NCBI GenBank assembly: GCA_963971425.1
Contig: OZ020514.1
Span: forward strand, 20,867,406-20,931,405
Source of the DNA: Bryoerythrophyllum caledonicum
Lineage: Eukaryota > Streptophyta > Bryopsida > Pottiales > Pottiaceae
Length of the DNA stretch: 64,000 nucleotides
Direction: 5' to 3'
Below, piece by piece: positions 36,727-49,295 of the stretch. The notes under the pieces are model-generated. The model had not been told where the DNA came from. It searched no databases and saw only the letters and a list, made by a program, of their open reading frames with translations. Made by a program: the position numbers and the translations under genes. Each line of letters opens with the position of its first letter. Position 1 is the stretch's first letter.

Positions 36727-38570
36727 TCAGGGACGTGTGGTGTGAGAATTGGGAGAGGCCACTGATCTTGACCTTCGCAATGCGTTGCAATCGGAAGAAT
36801 TCTTCGAAGGGAGCTGGATTCCTCCATCATCCTTATCTGTACAAAGAATTTTGTACTGCATCTTTGGCAATCCATCTGAGCCCTTGTAGAACTTGAATTG
36901 CTGACCCTTTGTGTGACCCGTAAGGGCCTCTTTGCCAATGCACAAATATCCTTCTAAAAAGCCCTTGAAATCGGGCACCTCTTCAATGAGGTGTGGAATA
37001 ACTGGCATTTTCTCAGCATCCATGAATGATTTCATCAAGAGTGGGATCGTTGGATAGCTATTTGACTTGAGTTTGGAACTCCATCTCCCGGTGGACTCTC
37101 TAAGTCCCGAAGTAACTTCGCAATGGATCCAACAGTGTGGTTCGAGTCGGTGGGGAAGATGTCAAGACTATAATGGGCATAACGAACATCTCCATGTCCA
37201 TGCGCAATCATTCCAGTTACGGCCACAGGGAGTTTCATGAAGGACTCCGTTGCTTTATTCTTGTGTGAAAAATGAAGAGATGCGGTTTTGCTATGATCCA
37301 TTTTATCATGGATGATGCACACAACCTCATTAGGTTTTTCTTCCGAGTTCTTGCTGTTCCCATATTATAAAATACAATGAGTCTGTTGAGAGGCCTGATG
37401 TAACTGCAATTTGACTTCCCACATTTTGTATGAGGAGGACCCCCGTGTACAAGCCTTCTTTAATTGCTTGAGTTGGTCGCATCTTTCGCAGCGAGCAAAG
37501 TTGTCACTAGGCTTCTTCGTAGAGTATTGTTCAAATTCGGAGCTCCGAATTTGACTAAGACTTGACAAAGATATTGGTTTGAGGCCAAATCTTGAATTCA
37601 CCTCATTCACTTTGGGCAACACTCCACTCCATTGAAAAGAGGCAGGAAGGTGCTTGGAGACAACCTTCTCTCCAATGCCAAGTATAGTAGTCTTATTAGG
37701 ACTGTCATCGGCAGCATCATCAAGTATATCATGCAGAGTAGCAATTGCCTGAAGGATATGAGTCCGAGGCTTCTTTGAACCAATATTGTCGTGTGCCCCT
37801 GCCTGCATCCCATCCTTTGCCTCTCGTTTGTACCGGTAGAATGTGGCTCGGCTAACCCCCATTATAGTACACCATGCATTTTGGCATACATCAATTCCAT
37901 CAAGCGTCATCACATGGTTCCCATTGGAATCCATGTGAATCTGCCTCTGTACATGAAGCCAAACATGTTTTTGAAAGAAAACACCTCCAATGTCATGGTA
38001 AACTTGGGAGCGAAGTACAGAAATTGAACACCGTGGAAATCGTTGAGTACAATTTCTTGGACAACAGACGGTACTCGCAACGGAGTTGATCGATTGTGAA
38101 CAAAGAAGTACTACCTTCTTTGGTGGGGAAGGACCCTCTACCCTCTGACGAGTGGTTTCATATTGTCGAACGCCTACTCTAGGTCCACGACGAAATACTT
38201 TAAGAGCTGCATTGAAAATGCTAGTTTGCTCTTGGTCATACAAACTCACATTACAAAGAAAGACCTATCGAGTTGGCCAAGCTCGGAGGGCAAATATCCA
38301 ATTCAATGGAATTTCATTCTAGTCTAAGCATTCATCGATTAGAATCGCTACATGATCATCTCCAAGTGGCCGACCACCAGTTTCAGGAACAAATCCAGAA
38401 TCAACACTCTGGCAAAGTCCAATTGCAACATCAGCCCCAGATGTGTTTCGAAGGATGACGCGCTTTGAGAACCACGATGCGCGAGGAATACCCTGACATG
38501 CAGCAACCCCTGGAGGTAAGGTAGGTGGAACTCGGACTATACCATCATATGAGCATTCTTCCATCTTCAA
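36727..38570 (-). pseudogene. Gene E: transposase-like (DUF7869-type) protein, unit 2, degenerate
   Basis: Start ATG 38564 (MEECSYDG). N-terminal domain: GIPRASWFSKRVIL, RPLGDDHVAILID. Cys-rich part: VCCPRNCTQRFP. Helix-turn-helix-like part: GIDVCQNAWCTIMGVSRATF. Second Cys pair: FARCERCDQLKQLKKAC. Then CIIHDKMDHSKTA, VTGMIAHGHGDVRYAHY, HTVGSIAKLLRDLE, IEEVPDFKGFLEGYL and MQYKILCTDKDDGGI. It is co-linear with D but has no intron where D has one. Interruptions: TAG 38321 and TAG near 38250, TAA 37367, a frameshift near 37080; terminal TGA 36727. It is divergent from gene B and tail-to-tail with the RING-type gene. The DUF7869 assignment is by pattern. Confidence 0.75.
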
Positions 38571-39707
38571 GATATCACAATGAAAAGGACATTGGATTAA
38601 TTATCCAAAAAAAATCGACAAATAAGTAAAGGACGGCTCTAATGAGAGGAGATAGACATAAATAAGATATAGCTATCCTCGACACGAGGATAATTCCAGA
38701 TATTGAATGTATGAACACTAAATTAGGGGAATTATCGATAATACCACACTCGGGAATAACAACACACTGTTGATTTTAACTCGGAGAAAACACACCAAAT
38801 ACGCACTACACTTCGAACGAAGATCAGCGTTCAAAAATAAGTTATCACCATTCGGATTGGATAAATTATCTAAATTATTGCAAAATTGCATCGATCCAAT
38901 TTCTTGTTAAATTATCATGACAGACACCACTAAGCCTCACCGTGACATCCTCGACCCGAGGATAATACTGCGAATGATTACTGTAAAACAGAAGTGTTAG
39001 AATGACATAGGCATTTCCCACCTCACTGTCTACACTAAACATTACTCTAAGATGATATTGAACTCGAAGTAAGTTATCCTCGACTCGAGAATAACCATCA
39101 TAAATTTAGTGGTCCATTATTTGAATATCACAGTTTTGATATCCTCGATTCGAGGATAACACACATGAAGGATTTTCCACACATTATGGGCAAAGACTGA
39201 CGTGACCCAAACCATGATTCAGCTGATGAATTCATGATTTAGTCATTTTGGTTTCATCGATTTCCTTCAAATCAACATCGATTATTCTCGAGTCGAGGTT
39301 AATTGTTTTTTCAATTTTAGTCGCCAATTCTTACAGTACTTTACACTTTGAAGATTTAATAGTATTATTCTCGAGTCGAGGATAAACCTCATAGGTAATG
39401 TCTCATATGTAATGAATTTGATTCGATTATGTGAGTTCAAGTTATCCTCAACCCGAGGATAACAGTGCTACAGTGTATCCATAATATGCGGAGTGTCACA
39501 AATAGAGATTTAGTTTAGAGACGAACAAGAACCGCTGAAGAGGTCAATATCACTGAATAACGTGTGATGGGGAGACTTGTACTCTTGCTCAGAAAGTAGA
39601 GGAGAAAACCTTGAAATGTCCTATGCGACACAGGCAAATAGAAAATGAAAATGATTTCAACCAACCAGCAAGTAAAACAACCACATAAGAAGTACAGCCA
39701 CACTTAC
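38571..39707 (-). promoter_or_regulatory. Probable leader intron of gene E carrying seven palindromes
   Basis: On the minus strand a CT-rich leader (about 39880-39780) is followed by donor GTAAGT at 39707 and an AG just before ATG 38564. All seven unit-2 palindromes between 38674 and 39462 would fall in this intron. The splice sites are inferred by eye. Confidence 0.4.
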
Positions 39708-39989
39708 ACTCCTGCCCTAAAAAACAAACCAAAACATTCGTGTCCCCAAAAATGACCTGGAAAAATAATAACCAGTTCAGTATCTTATTGAGGAGAGGCA
39801 AGAGCTGAAGCACAGAAGTGGAAGTAGAGGCGAGGCACAGAGAGCTTCAGAGAGGGAAGAGTTGGAAATGAGTATTTCCAGGGGTAAGTCAGAATGTTGT
39901 GATGGACTTCGGTGCACAAGAAATGGAGGTGGGCGGGAAACTTGAAAGACTTTTTCTAATGGTTGCATTTTTGGGCGGGAAAACAAAGT

Positions 39990-41880
39990 ATTTTTGTCAC
40001 ATCTTTTATGGTGACCTTTTTAAGTTGTCGAGTCACTTCAATTTAGGGTTTCAACCAACCCGAATAAGACAAAATGAGATTCGTTTTGACAAAATCGGAT
40101 GTTAAAATGAATGAAAAACTGTAAGTCATATTCGGTTTCCTATGTTAAAAAGTAATAAAAAATAACAAATATCTGCTAAATTAGTTTTTTAAAAATTGTT
40201 TTAAAAAAAAAACTTTATTAAATCAAAATCGATTTAAAGAAAATAACTCTTTGAATATTACAAGTTTTAACCTATATAATTTGTTTTAGTATTGTTTTCA
40301 AATAAGAAAATTGGAAAATTTAATTTTGTCTAAAAAAAATTGTATATTCATTAAAGCTTTCTTCGTTTCATTGATAAAAATTTGATTTTTTTATCAACTT
40401 CTGATTATATTTAAGTAAGTTGATAAATGTTTTTGGTCACACACAAGAAGAAGAAGAACTCTAGTTCGAAGGGCGGCGTGAATAAAGTGTTTTTTTGATC
40501 CACCGCTAAGTCCATGTCCACCAGACTTATGTCACATACATATTTGTTCTTCAAAGTTGACGAGGAAGGGGAAAAAATATTAAAATTTGTTCACAATCTT
40601 TAAAAATAAGTCGAACCTATTTTAAACTAATTCATGCAATTGGATGACTTTCTAATTAAAGGTTATCCTTGATTCGAGGATAAGTTTTCCAATTATAATT
40701 AGTAGTGAATTGCAAAGTATAGAAAATTAGAAAATGGTATAAAATTATTATTTAAATCACCAAACTGTATAGTGAAATATGAGGGGAATTCGAAAACTAT
40801 TCATGGCACTGTCTGTAATTCTTTATGTCTTTTTATCTTCTAACTTAAGTCTTATTGTTTTTCTTATAATTTCTTATAAAAAACTATTATTAGTAAATCA
40901 AATACATGTAGTTTTCTTTAAGAACGATTGAAATGAAATTCATTGGTTTCGTATGTTTGTATCGTGGATTGTAAGTTGTAAGAAATTGTTAATTGACAAT
41001 TGCAACTTTAAATTTGAAAAGCAATTTGTGGACCACTTTGAAAAATCAAATGCAATGTCAACTTAAAAAAAAAGGATTTGACGTATAATATGTACATTTC
41101 TTTTAAATTGTATAAGTTAAGTATATTATAATTCAATTTATCAAGTCATATTACATGAGGTTTTTAAGTAGGATGATAAATGTTTTATGTCACACACAAG
41201 AAAAAGAAGAACTCTTGTTCGAAGGGCCGGTGTGAATAAAGTGTTTGTTTGATCCACCACTAAGTCCATGTCCACTGGACTTATGTCACACACATATTTG
41301 TTCTTCAAAGTTGATGAAGAAGAGGAAAAATGATTAATTTTGTTCACAAACTTTGAAAATAAGTCGTACCTTAAATTAGGTTGTAAGGAAAGTTATAAAT
41401 AATATTTATTTATTTTTAAACAAAAAAAATCTTGAATACAACTTAAAATATTTTTTAAACGTTCAAGGTTGAAATTGCTCTAGAATCTAAACCAAGCAGT
41501 CTCTACAATATATCTTCAGAAGAATAGTACGAAAGAACACCAAACAATTCTATAAATCAAATTATCAATCAATGGAAAAATTAAATGTAAGACAAAGAGA
41601 AATTATATAGAATCAAAATATCACATGCAAATTTTTAAAACAAATAAAGTTATGACAAATACAAACTTACATTGTACTCTTTTCTGTACCATTGGAAGAA
41701 AGAAAACTATAAAATGATATCAATAATCCTAAATGTCATATTGTTATAAACTTGATTTTAAACACAACCAATTGTTGTTAACTCATTCCAATTTTAAAAA
41801 AATACATACTCCATAATACTTTTATAAAAACTATAATGAAATGTTTTTATAAAATATTAGATGAAATTACTATTATAATT
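39990..41880. repeat. AT-rich spacer with old direct duplications
   Basis: 40418-40620 is repeated at 41150-41370 (shared TCACACACAAGAA and AAGTCCATGTCCAC). 40780-41055 is repeated at 45027-45296 (shared AATACATGTAGTTTTCTTTA). No coding potential. Confidence 0.7.
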
Positions 41881-41892
41881 TTTAATCTTAGT

Positions 41893-43727
41893 GGTTAATG
41901 ATAGGGAAAACCTCTTCCCAAGAGGTGTACCTCTTGGATGTTGAGTAGAATGACTAGCTTGAATTTGTAGCATTCTTGGCCATTACCATAGCAATTCCTT
42001 GCCAGAGGAAGATTGGAGTGAGCCCTAGCTTTACGTGAAAGTTGATGACTTTTAATGTTGTAAGAGTATTTATTAATATATATAAATTATTGAATTTGCA
42101 TATGTAGAGTCTTTTGTGTGACTTGAGTCATATGTATAATTACAATAATATGTGATCTTAATTGAATAAATTTGACATTGTGTTTTCTAAATGCAAGTGC
42201 ATGCATTAGGTATTAATTGTGGATAAAATTCCTATGCATGAATGCATTGTATATTTATTCTTCATGGAATAAGTTAAGGAAATACCCAAACTACTAAGGT
42301 GGTGTCTGTAACCTTATGTGTCTTGGAGCATTAATCATAAGTGTGAAGATTAATGGAGATGATACGAAATTAAGTAACTTAATGCATGTGGAGTGTGGGG
42401 CATAAGTACATAATAGGATCTCAAGTGTGAGTTAGCATAACTTGAGTATCTTAAGAATATGAGTGGTCCATATTTTTTAAATTGAGACATTTCAATAAGC
42501 TTGAGACTTCGATTCCTACTGCTATCAACTTCAAAGTCACTCATTTGAGACTCTAAAATGTATCAATTTAATGAATAAGAACTCCAGGAGTTCTTATTCA
42601 TGTTGATGCAATTTATGCAATAAACATCAAGAGTGGCATACCTTGATGCATGGCAAAGAATGTCATATGCATACATAAATGTAGCATTAAGTCTAGCCTT
42701 AACGGGAGGGATTCTTTAAGGTAGGTTAAGTTGTGAGTATTTAAAATAATCTATCATAAGAGAGTAGGTAAGGAACAAATCCTAAAGGAAGACTTAAGAA
42801 AGAGCTTGGAAACTTAAGAATCTTAAGTCCTAGTTTGGATAACATAAGCTTATGAAGATGAAGACCTTAATAAGTACAAAGTGACCCTTAAGGGCTAGGA
42901 CTTAAAGGTTGTATGGGCGACAACATGGGATATCATTTGCATTCAGTGAGATGCACTCCCTGCTAAAATGGTAGTCTTAAGTCTGAAACTTAAGAACACA
43001 GTTTAAAGGTTGATTTGGTCTAAACTGATCGGGTTCTTAAGGGATCAGTCATAAGTAAGAGTGTAAAGTGTTTAAGAACCAAAAGACGAAAGGATGTGTC
43101 TTTAAGAACATGGAGTCGACCATGAGTGAGGTCTTCAGTAATAGTCAGATATCTTAAAGACTAAGTGGTACAAGAAATTATAGAATACTGTACTCTTAAA
43201 GGGTTAATTGTGGATGAGTGGACTTAAGTAGAGACTTAAGAGGTGGATTTGTTAAGACTTAAGTTAACTTGTATGTGGATTCCTTAAGACCAACCCTTGT
43301 ATTAAGAACATGATCACGTGGATTGAGTGGACTGACGCGAAAAGTGAAACGATTTTCCTGAGATAAGACTTTGAATTATTAAAAGCCTTCAATTACGAAC
43401 CAATGCAATGAGATTTAATGGGATCTTCCATTAGCCTAGTGTGGTATATGTTCAAGAGTTAGTGGCATAAACACCAACTGAAAAGGACTAATGTTTCTTT
43501 TTAAGGCACGAGAGATCCTTTGGGGTTATACTTTGTGGGTGGATCCCTTAATAGTGCTGCTAACAGCCCTAATTACCTAAAATATAGATAGATAACCTTA
43601 AGAATTAACCAAAATGATAGCTTTAAGTACACAACTAAGCTTTAATTACTTAAAAATAGGCGTAAGATTATCCCCTTAACGAATCCTATGAGGTGTGCGT
43701 ATACCTGGGTGTTTTCTTAGTGGTGAA
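41893..43727 (+). repeat. CTTAAG-rich repeat, copy 1
   Basis: Starts near GGTTAATGATAGGGAAAACC and ends near GGTGTTTTCTTAGTGG. The middle is packed with CTTAAG hexamers. It is a direct copy of 47323-48764. No TG/CA ends or inverted termini were recognised, so the class is unknown. Confidence 0.7.
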
Positions 43728-43949
43728 AAATCACTCTAGAAGGGGATTTCTTGAGTTTGGAAAATTTCTTATGATTCAAAAAAACTATTTTTTTCTTAAA
43801 CTTTTATACTCTGTTTTCCTTAGTCACAGGTTTGTTGAGGTGTTTTTATTATGTTTCTTGGATTTGTGGTTCAAAAGTGAAAAATATAGACTCCGCGCAG
43901 CTCCAAATTCTTCATAGAACTTTCTGTTGACATTTAGATTATTCACACA

Positions 43950-44640
43950 TAATAAGGAACTAGAATCATGCTTAACATGATGGTAATGCATTTAGAATCC
44001 CATTAATAGTGCAAGTATTTAACAACAGAAGTCAAAGAACTTTGTTGATCCACTGAATCAGCCTTTTTTTTTGGCGTAAAATAACCAATAGGGGGAAAAA
44101 AATTCTTAAAATGAAATATTCCGAAGAAAAATGAAAAATTTGAGATTACACATCGCCAAAATTCCATCAATGGTCGTTGCCATGTTGCCATATTGCCACT
44201 AATGAACAACGGGGACTCCATCTTTTCGCCAAAAAGGATGTACAAATCTATGTTGATAGAGATGAAATCTCCGAAATGAATATTTCTGGCAAAAATTTAG
44301 TTTTGTTTGGATTGAGGAGAAAGCCAGAAGTGCTTCAGCTCCCTGGCCTCTACAGCCACTGTGGAGATCCCACTCAAACTAAAAAAAAAATACTGCACAA
44401 AATGCAGAGAAGAAATCTTTCAATCCATGCGGTCAATGTCAATGAAGTTTTGTAAGTTCAGTATTTGGTAATGATTTATTAAAATCATACAGTAAAATTA
44501 GGAAATACAAGTATTTGTTTCCTTCATTACTCATTGCACTATAATCAACAGTTTAGAAGGGATTTTGGTGTGAAATTGACGAGGAATTTTTATAACTCTT
44601 TAGTAATATTGAAGTATTTTGAAAACGTTAAGTGGTTCTA
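43950..44640. repeat. Relative of the piggyBac-like MITE
   Basis: Shares AATCATGCTTAACATGATGG-type sequence and CTTTCAATCCATGCGGTCAA with 10060-10400, but contains an extra stretch of about 330 bp (44055-44400). It shows that the spacers of units 1 and 2 were invaded by the same repeat family. Confidence 0.55.
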
Positions 44641-45896
44641 CAAAGGTAGATAAGCCAGGAGATAGTTGACATTAAAACTTACTTGAAGTAAATTAGAGTC
44701 ATCAAAGTACAAATGCTAAATGCTTAATCAATCTCAAACAACGGAGACACTGCAAAATCGTAACAAGTTTGCGTTAAATAACAATTTTTGAAGAAACTAT
44801 ATGAAAATTATGTCGAAGTCTTCAAACTTAATTTATAATTCTTTAACTTTCCATTCATTTTGACTTTAATACAGAGAATATTCATCTCAAAGAGGCTTAA
44901 AATAGAAAAAATTAATGGGAATGTAAACCTCTTCTACAATATATAACTCAAACAAACTTCACCAAGATTAAATAGATTAGACTTAAATAAATATTCATAA
45001 GTTTTAAATATGATGTGCATTTGAAAACTATTCACGGATCATGGTGTCTGTACTTCTTTATGTCTTTTTGTCTTGTGACTCAAGTCTTATTGTGTTTCTT
45101 AGGATTGCTTATATAAAACTATAGTAAATCAAATACATGTAGTTTTCTTTAAGAACGACTAAAATAAAATTTAATTGGTTCGGTATGTTTGTATTGTATA
45201 TTATAGGTTCTAAGAAATTGTTAATTGACAATTGCAACTTTAAATTTGAAAAGGAACTTGTGGACGACTTTGAAAAATCTAGTGCAATGTCTTTATAATC
45301 ATAACTGATTACAAACATACAATTTACATCATGAAATTGACACATATCAAAACATAAAAAGACATATTAATGTAGTTTTATCTAGATCCACTCAAAGAGT
45401 CCTAATTTGATGAACAATGACTATAAAAAATGTTTACAAAGTTTCCATTTAAAAAATATTTGGCTTTGAAATTTACAATACAATAGTAATGAAAAATTAA
45501 TATTATTAACAATGTTTTAAAAAATTAAATTTTTTAAAATACGTTTATGTCAAGTAAAATTTTTATGAACTTCCCAAGAAACTAATTTAGAAAACTTTTT
45601 CATCATGCAAGAGTATGCCAAAGTTGGTAGTTTTAAAATCATTCTAAGTACAATCAAATTGACGGATGAAAACGTCCCATATTCATTCCAATTCACGAAC
45701 ATCCATCAACCAAAAAGTAAATTGAAGCATCGCGTTATTTCGGTATAGTTTCTAAATTAAACATAATTGGACATTCATTTACCGCGACGCTTTAAATTTT
45801 GGTTTGGTTTGGTCTCGTAAGTAGGTGAGAAAGTTGAAGAGCCGCCAATTCGTTCACTATTTCAAGAGCGAATTAGGACGTGACACCTCTCACTCA

Positions 45897-45901
<5 letters not shown>

Positions 45902-45945
<44 letters not shown>
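45902..45945 (+). repeat. (TC)n microsatellite
   Basis: Uninterrupted TC repeat of 44 bp followed by a CT-rich stretch. Typical of plant core promoters or leaders, here upstream of gene B. Confidence 0.95.
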
Positions 45946-45948
<3 letters not shown>

Positions 45949-46007
45949 CTTTTCCAACACAGTTTTCCTCTCTTCTCTCCCTCTCTCTTTGCTGGGCTTC
46001 CCCTGCT

Positions 46008-46380
46008 TGTAAGCGTGTGCGTGAGCGTGTGAGGGTTTGTGCGTGAGCGTGTGAGCGTGTGTGCGTGAGGTTGTATAAGCGCGTGAGTGTGTTTTTGTAG
46101 TTTATTGTGTAAGCGCGAGAGTGTTATGTTGTGTGAGCGCGTGAGGGTTTTGAGGTTGTGTGAGCGCTTAGTAGTTGTGAGTGCAAGGTTGTTTGTGCAC
46201 TGTGTTAGAGTGTGTGTTGATTGCCTGCGAGTGGGTGCGAGTGTGTGTGACGTCTGTGGGTGTGAGGTGTGTGGCCATGTGGTGAGGAGAGGTGTGTGTG
46301 AGTGTGAATCTTTGTGTGTGAGGTGATGTGTGTGATTGTGAGCACGTGTTTGCGTGAGGAGTGTGTGTGTGAGGGTTTGG
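46008..46380 (+). repeat. GTGTGAGCG-rich low-complexity tract
   Basis: Purine/GT-rich simple sequence (GTGTGAGCGTGTG-type). The frames across it encode only repetitive Arg/Val/Cys and are not genes. Confidence 0.8.
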
Positions 46381-46631
46381 TAGTGATTTGCAAAGATTTG
46401 TGATTGGTAGTGATTCGCTTAGATTTTCAATTGTAAAGGTTTTGGAGGTTTAGACTGTCTCAGCTAGGGTTTGTGTCTCAGTAAGGGTTTCGATTGACAT
46501 TGAGCGAGGGTTTTCTGAGGCTTTGCTGTGAAAGAAACCCTAATTTATTTCAGCTTTTTCACACATCGATTGTGCACGTCAACTTCATTCAGATTCAGAG
46601 CTTACCTTGGTTGTATTTGCAGACAGTCGAA
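46381..46631 (+). promoter_or_regulatory. Putative leader exon of gene B with telo-box
   Basis: Contains AAACCCTAA (46535-46543, plant telo-box) and ends at a donor GTAAGT (46632). Together with the preceding TC tract it looks like the start region of gene B transcription. Confidence 0.45.
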
Positions 46632-49295
46632 GTAAGTAAATGCTACCTTTCTCAATTCTGCATTCCGCGATTTAAGCTGCATTTGATTTTGTGTTTATAA
46701 CATTGTATATATGCGTGAGTGGAGAATTGACTGACACCATCGTTTGTAAGTATATTGCTAATATGTATGTTTGTTTACTTGTTTGTCCGCATTAACATTG
46801 CAATGAACTGTAGTTGGTAAAATCGCAGCCATAATTGGGAACCGTTTATCCTCGATCCGAGGATAAACTTGTTGTCATGGTTCACTGGTAAAATAAAAGA
46901 CGTCTAAAAAAATACTGTTTATCATTGAATGTAATAACCTTATCATCGACCCGAGAATAAATACAAGAAAATAAGATGACAAGAGTAAAGTATTCTCGAG
47001 CCGAGGATAAACTGATTGAAATTCAATGATAAATAGTACCTAAAATCTTCCATAATGTTTAGCAGTCAAGGAAATTGTATGTGTGTAGAGCCAAAATGAC
47101 AAAAATAGTTTTTTTCCGAAAATTAAGTGTAAAAAGGGTTGTAGATATATGAAGAATTAAAAAAATAATGATTAAGTCTACACTTAGTAGTTAATTAAGT
47201 GGAAAATACCTATTCATATCCAAGAAATAGGAAATAATGGGAAAAGGGTTGAACTTGCACCCTTTGGGAAGGGTGTGCCCTTTCATATCTAGATATGAAT
47301 AGATGTGAGGATTTAGTGGAATTAATCTCAATGGTTAATTATAGGCAAAACCTCTTTCCAAGAGTTGTACCTCTTGGATGTTGAGTAGAATGACTAGCTT
47401 GAATTTTTAGCATTCTTGGCCATTACCTCGAGTGAAGACGGAGTGAGCCCTAGCTTGTGAATGGAAGCTAGTATGAGAGATCTTATGGTTGTAAGACTCT
47501 TTTTTATTAACCAAGTATTGTTAATTACTTGTGTTGTGTTGAATTGTGATTATAATTATGTGTGATTGCATCATAATAAGTCTTGATTGTGAGTCAAGTA
47601 CTATGCATAAATGCAATACATTTGAACTTCATATAATAGATTAGAACAATACTCTAATCATTGTTAATTGATTATGTGACATATTGTACTTTATAATTAA
47701 AGCATAATTAAATATGTGGAATTAATGTATCATTGAATTGTACAATGTGATTGAATGAACCATGCATAAATACCTTTAAGTTGATGTGATAGTAATTAGA
47801 GGTATGCATGGAAATGATGGAGGATCATCATGAGAATTAGAATGTTATTTAACCGTTGGACGGGAAATAATAAGTTGGAGTCTTAAGACAGGAAGTGTTG
47901 ATTTAGTCTAAAATGCACGGATTAGATAAATCTTTATAAAAGCGTGAGTTTAGCATGTATTGCTACGGTCTTAAGGAATTGGACATTTTAAGTGATGTAG
48001 ATCTTAAGTCTTTAAGCATTCCTTAAGCGGACGCAGATACAATCAGTATTCTTAAGACAAAGTGTGAATCTTCAAGAGAGGATTTCTTAAGGAATTGATA
48101 CCTTTAAGGAGCGTCCTTAAGTATTTAGAGTCTATAGAGATAGGACAATCCAGTGGTAGTCAGTTTTCTTACAGCTGAGTGTTAAATCTTAAGGAAGACG
48201 AGCATGAGTGTAAATGTCGTCTTAAGACCTTAAGAAATAAGAGGTAGTTCTTAAGAATAGAGCGCGGGAAGTGCCTGTCTTAAGATTACTCGTAACTTGT
48301 GTGTGTTTTGTGAAACTAACACTTGTTTTAAGAACGTATCCGCACGGGCCGAGTGGACGGACGTGTAAAGAGGAGCGTTTATTGCATGAGGTAATAATTG
48401 GTTTATAAAAGAACTTAATTAAGGAACCAATGCATTGAGTTTAATGGAATCTTCCATTAGCCCAGCGTGGCATAGCTCTAGGAGTTGGGACACAAGCACA
48501 ATCTTAAAAGGACTAATGTACCTTCATTAGGCACGAGAGATCCTTGGGTTTTAACTTTATATACCCCATAAGAGTGATGCTAACAACCCTACTTCCCTTA
48601 AAAATGACATTTAAACCTTAAATGTTCAATTAAAAGACAACTTAACCAAATATTTAGAGTCATATTACTTAAAACTAGGCGTATGATCATCCCCTAGAGC
48701 GAATCCTAATGACATTTGTGTGTAAGTGTGTAAGCTTGGGTGTTTTCTTGAAGTGGTAAATTTCCGCGTTACAATGTGATAGGAAAAGACGTCTGATTCA
48801 GTACAAATTGATTGAATTTCAACCAATTTATCATCGACCCGAGAATAAATACATTGAAATACCAAGACAAGATGTAACGTATCCTTGAGCCGAGGATAAA
48901 CTGGTTGAAATTCAACGATAAATTGTACCGAAAATCATGGCATCGATAGAAACCAGTGAATGAAGGTGTATGAAATTAATGTATGTGCCCGTTAAACCTC
49001 AATACCTAGCATCACAAACTCTACCATTCTGATTCAATATATATCCTCGAGTCGAGGATAACTAGCCTCTATATCACTATACAATCAACAGGAGTCGAAT
49101 AATGTATCATCGACTCCAGGATAACAAAATTCAGAAACCCTGAATTCCAACAGTTTTTATTTGATGTTATCCTCGACTCGAGGAAACAAGGACTTAGAAC
49201 CAAATGTCATATGTCAGAAAGACGAATACTTATCCTCGACACGAGGATAAGCCCCAAAATGATATCTAATATCCCAGTGGTCATGCATTCTGCAG
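46632..49295 (+). other. Leader intron of gene B carrying nine unit-2 palindromes
   Basis: Donor GTAAGT at 46632 and acceptor TTCTGCAG ending at 49295, directly before ATG 49296. The intron holds nine palindromes (46846 to 49230) and CTTAAG repeat copy 2. The acceptor abutting the start codon is clear; the donor choice is inferred. Confidence 0.5.
47323..48764 (+). repeat. CTTAAG-rich repeat, copy 2, inside the gene B leader intron
   Basis: Shares CTCTTGGATGTTGAGTAGAA and GGCACGAGAGATCCTT with copy 1, in the same order and orientation, shorter by about 400 bp. It splits the palindrome cluster of gene B and is flanked by near-duplicate palindrome-bearing sequence (46905-47060 and 48780-48960). 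Confidence 0.7.

Noticed and set aside
44177-44455. Possible small gene
   Set aside because: It lies inside a MITE-like repeat, has no recognisable domain and no related frame in the window.
45825-46326. Ser/Leu-rich and Cys/Val-rich small proteins
   Set aside because: They are translations of the TC microsatellite and GT-rich tract in a probable leader.
41893-48764. A single LTR element bounded by the two CTTAAG-rich repeats
   Set aside because: The repeats differ in length by about 400 bp, have no TG/CA ends, no primer site or purine tract, and the interior has no coding.
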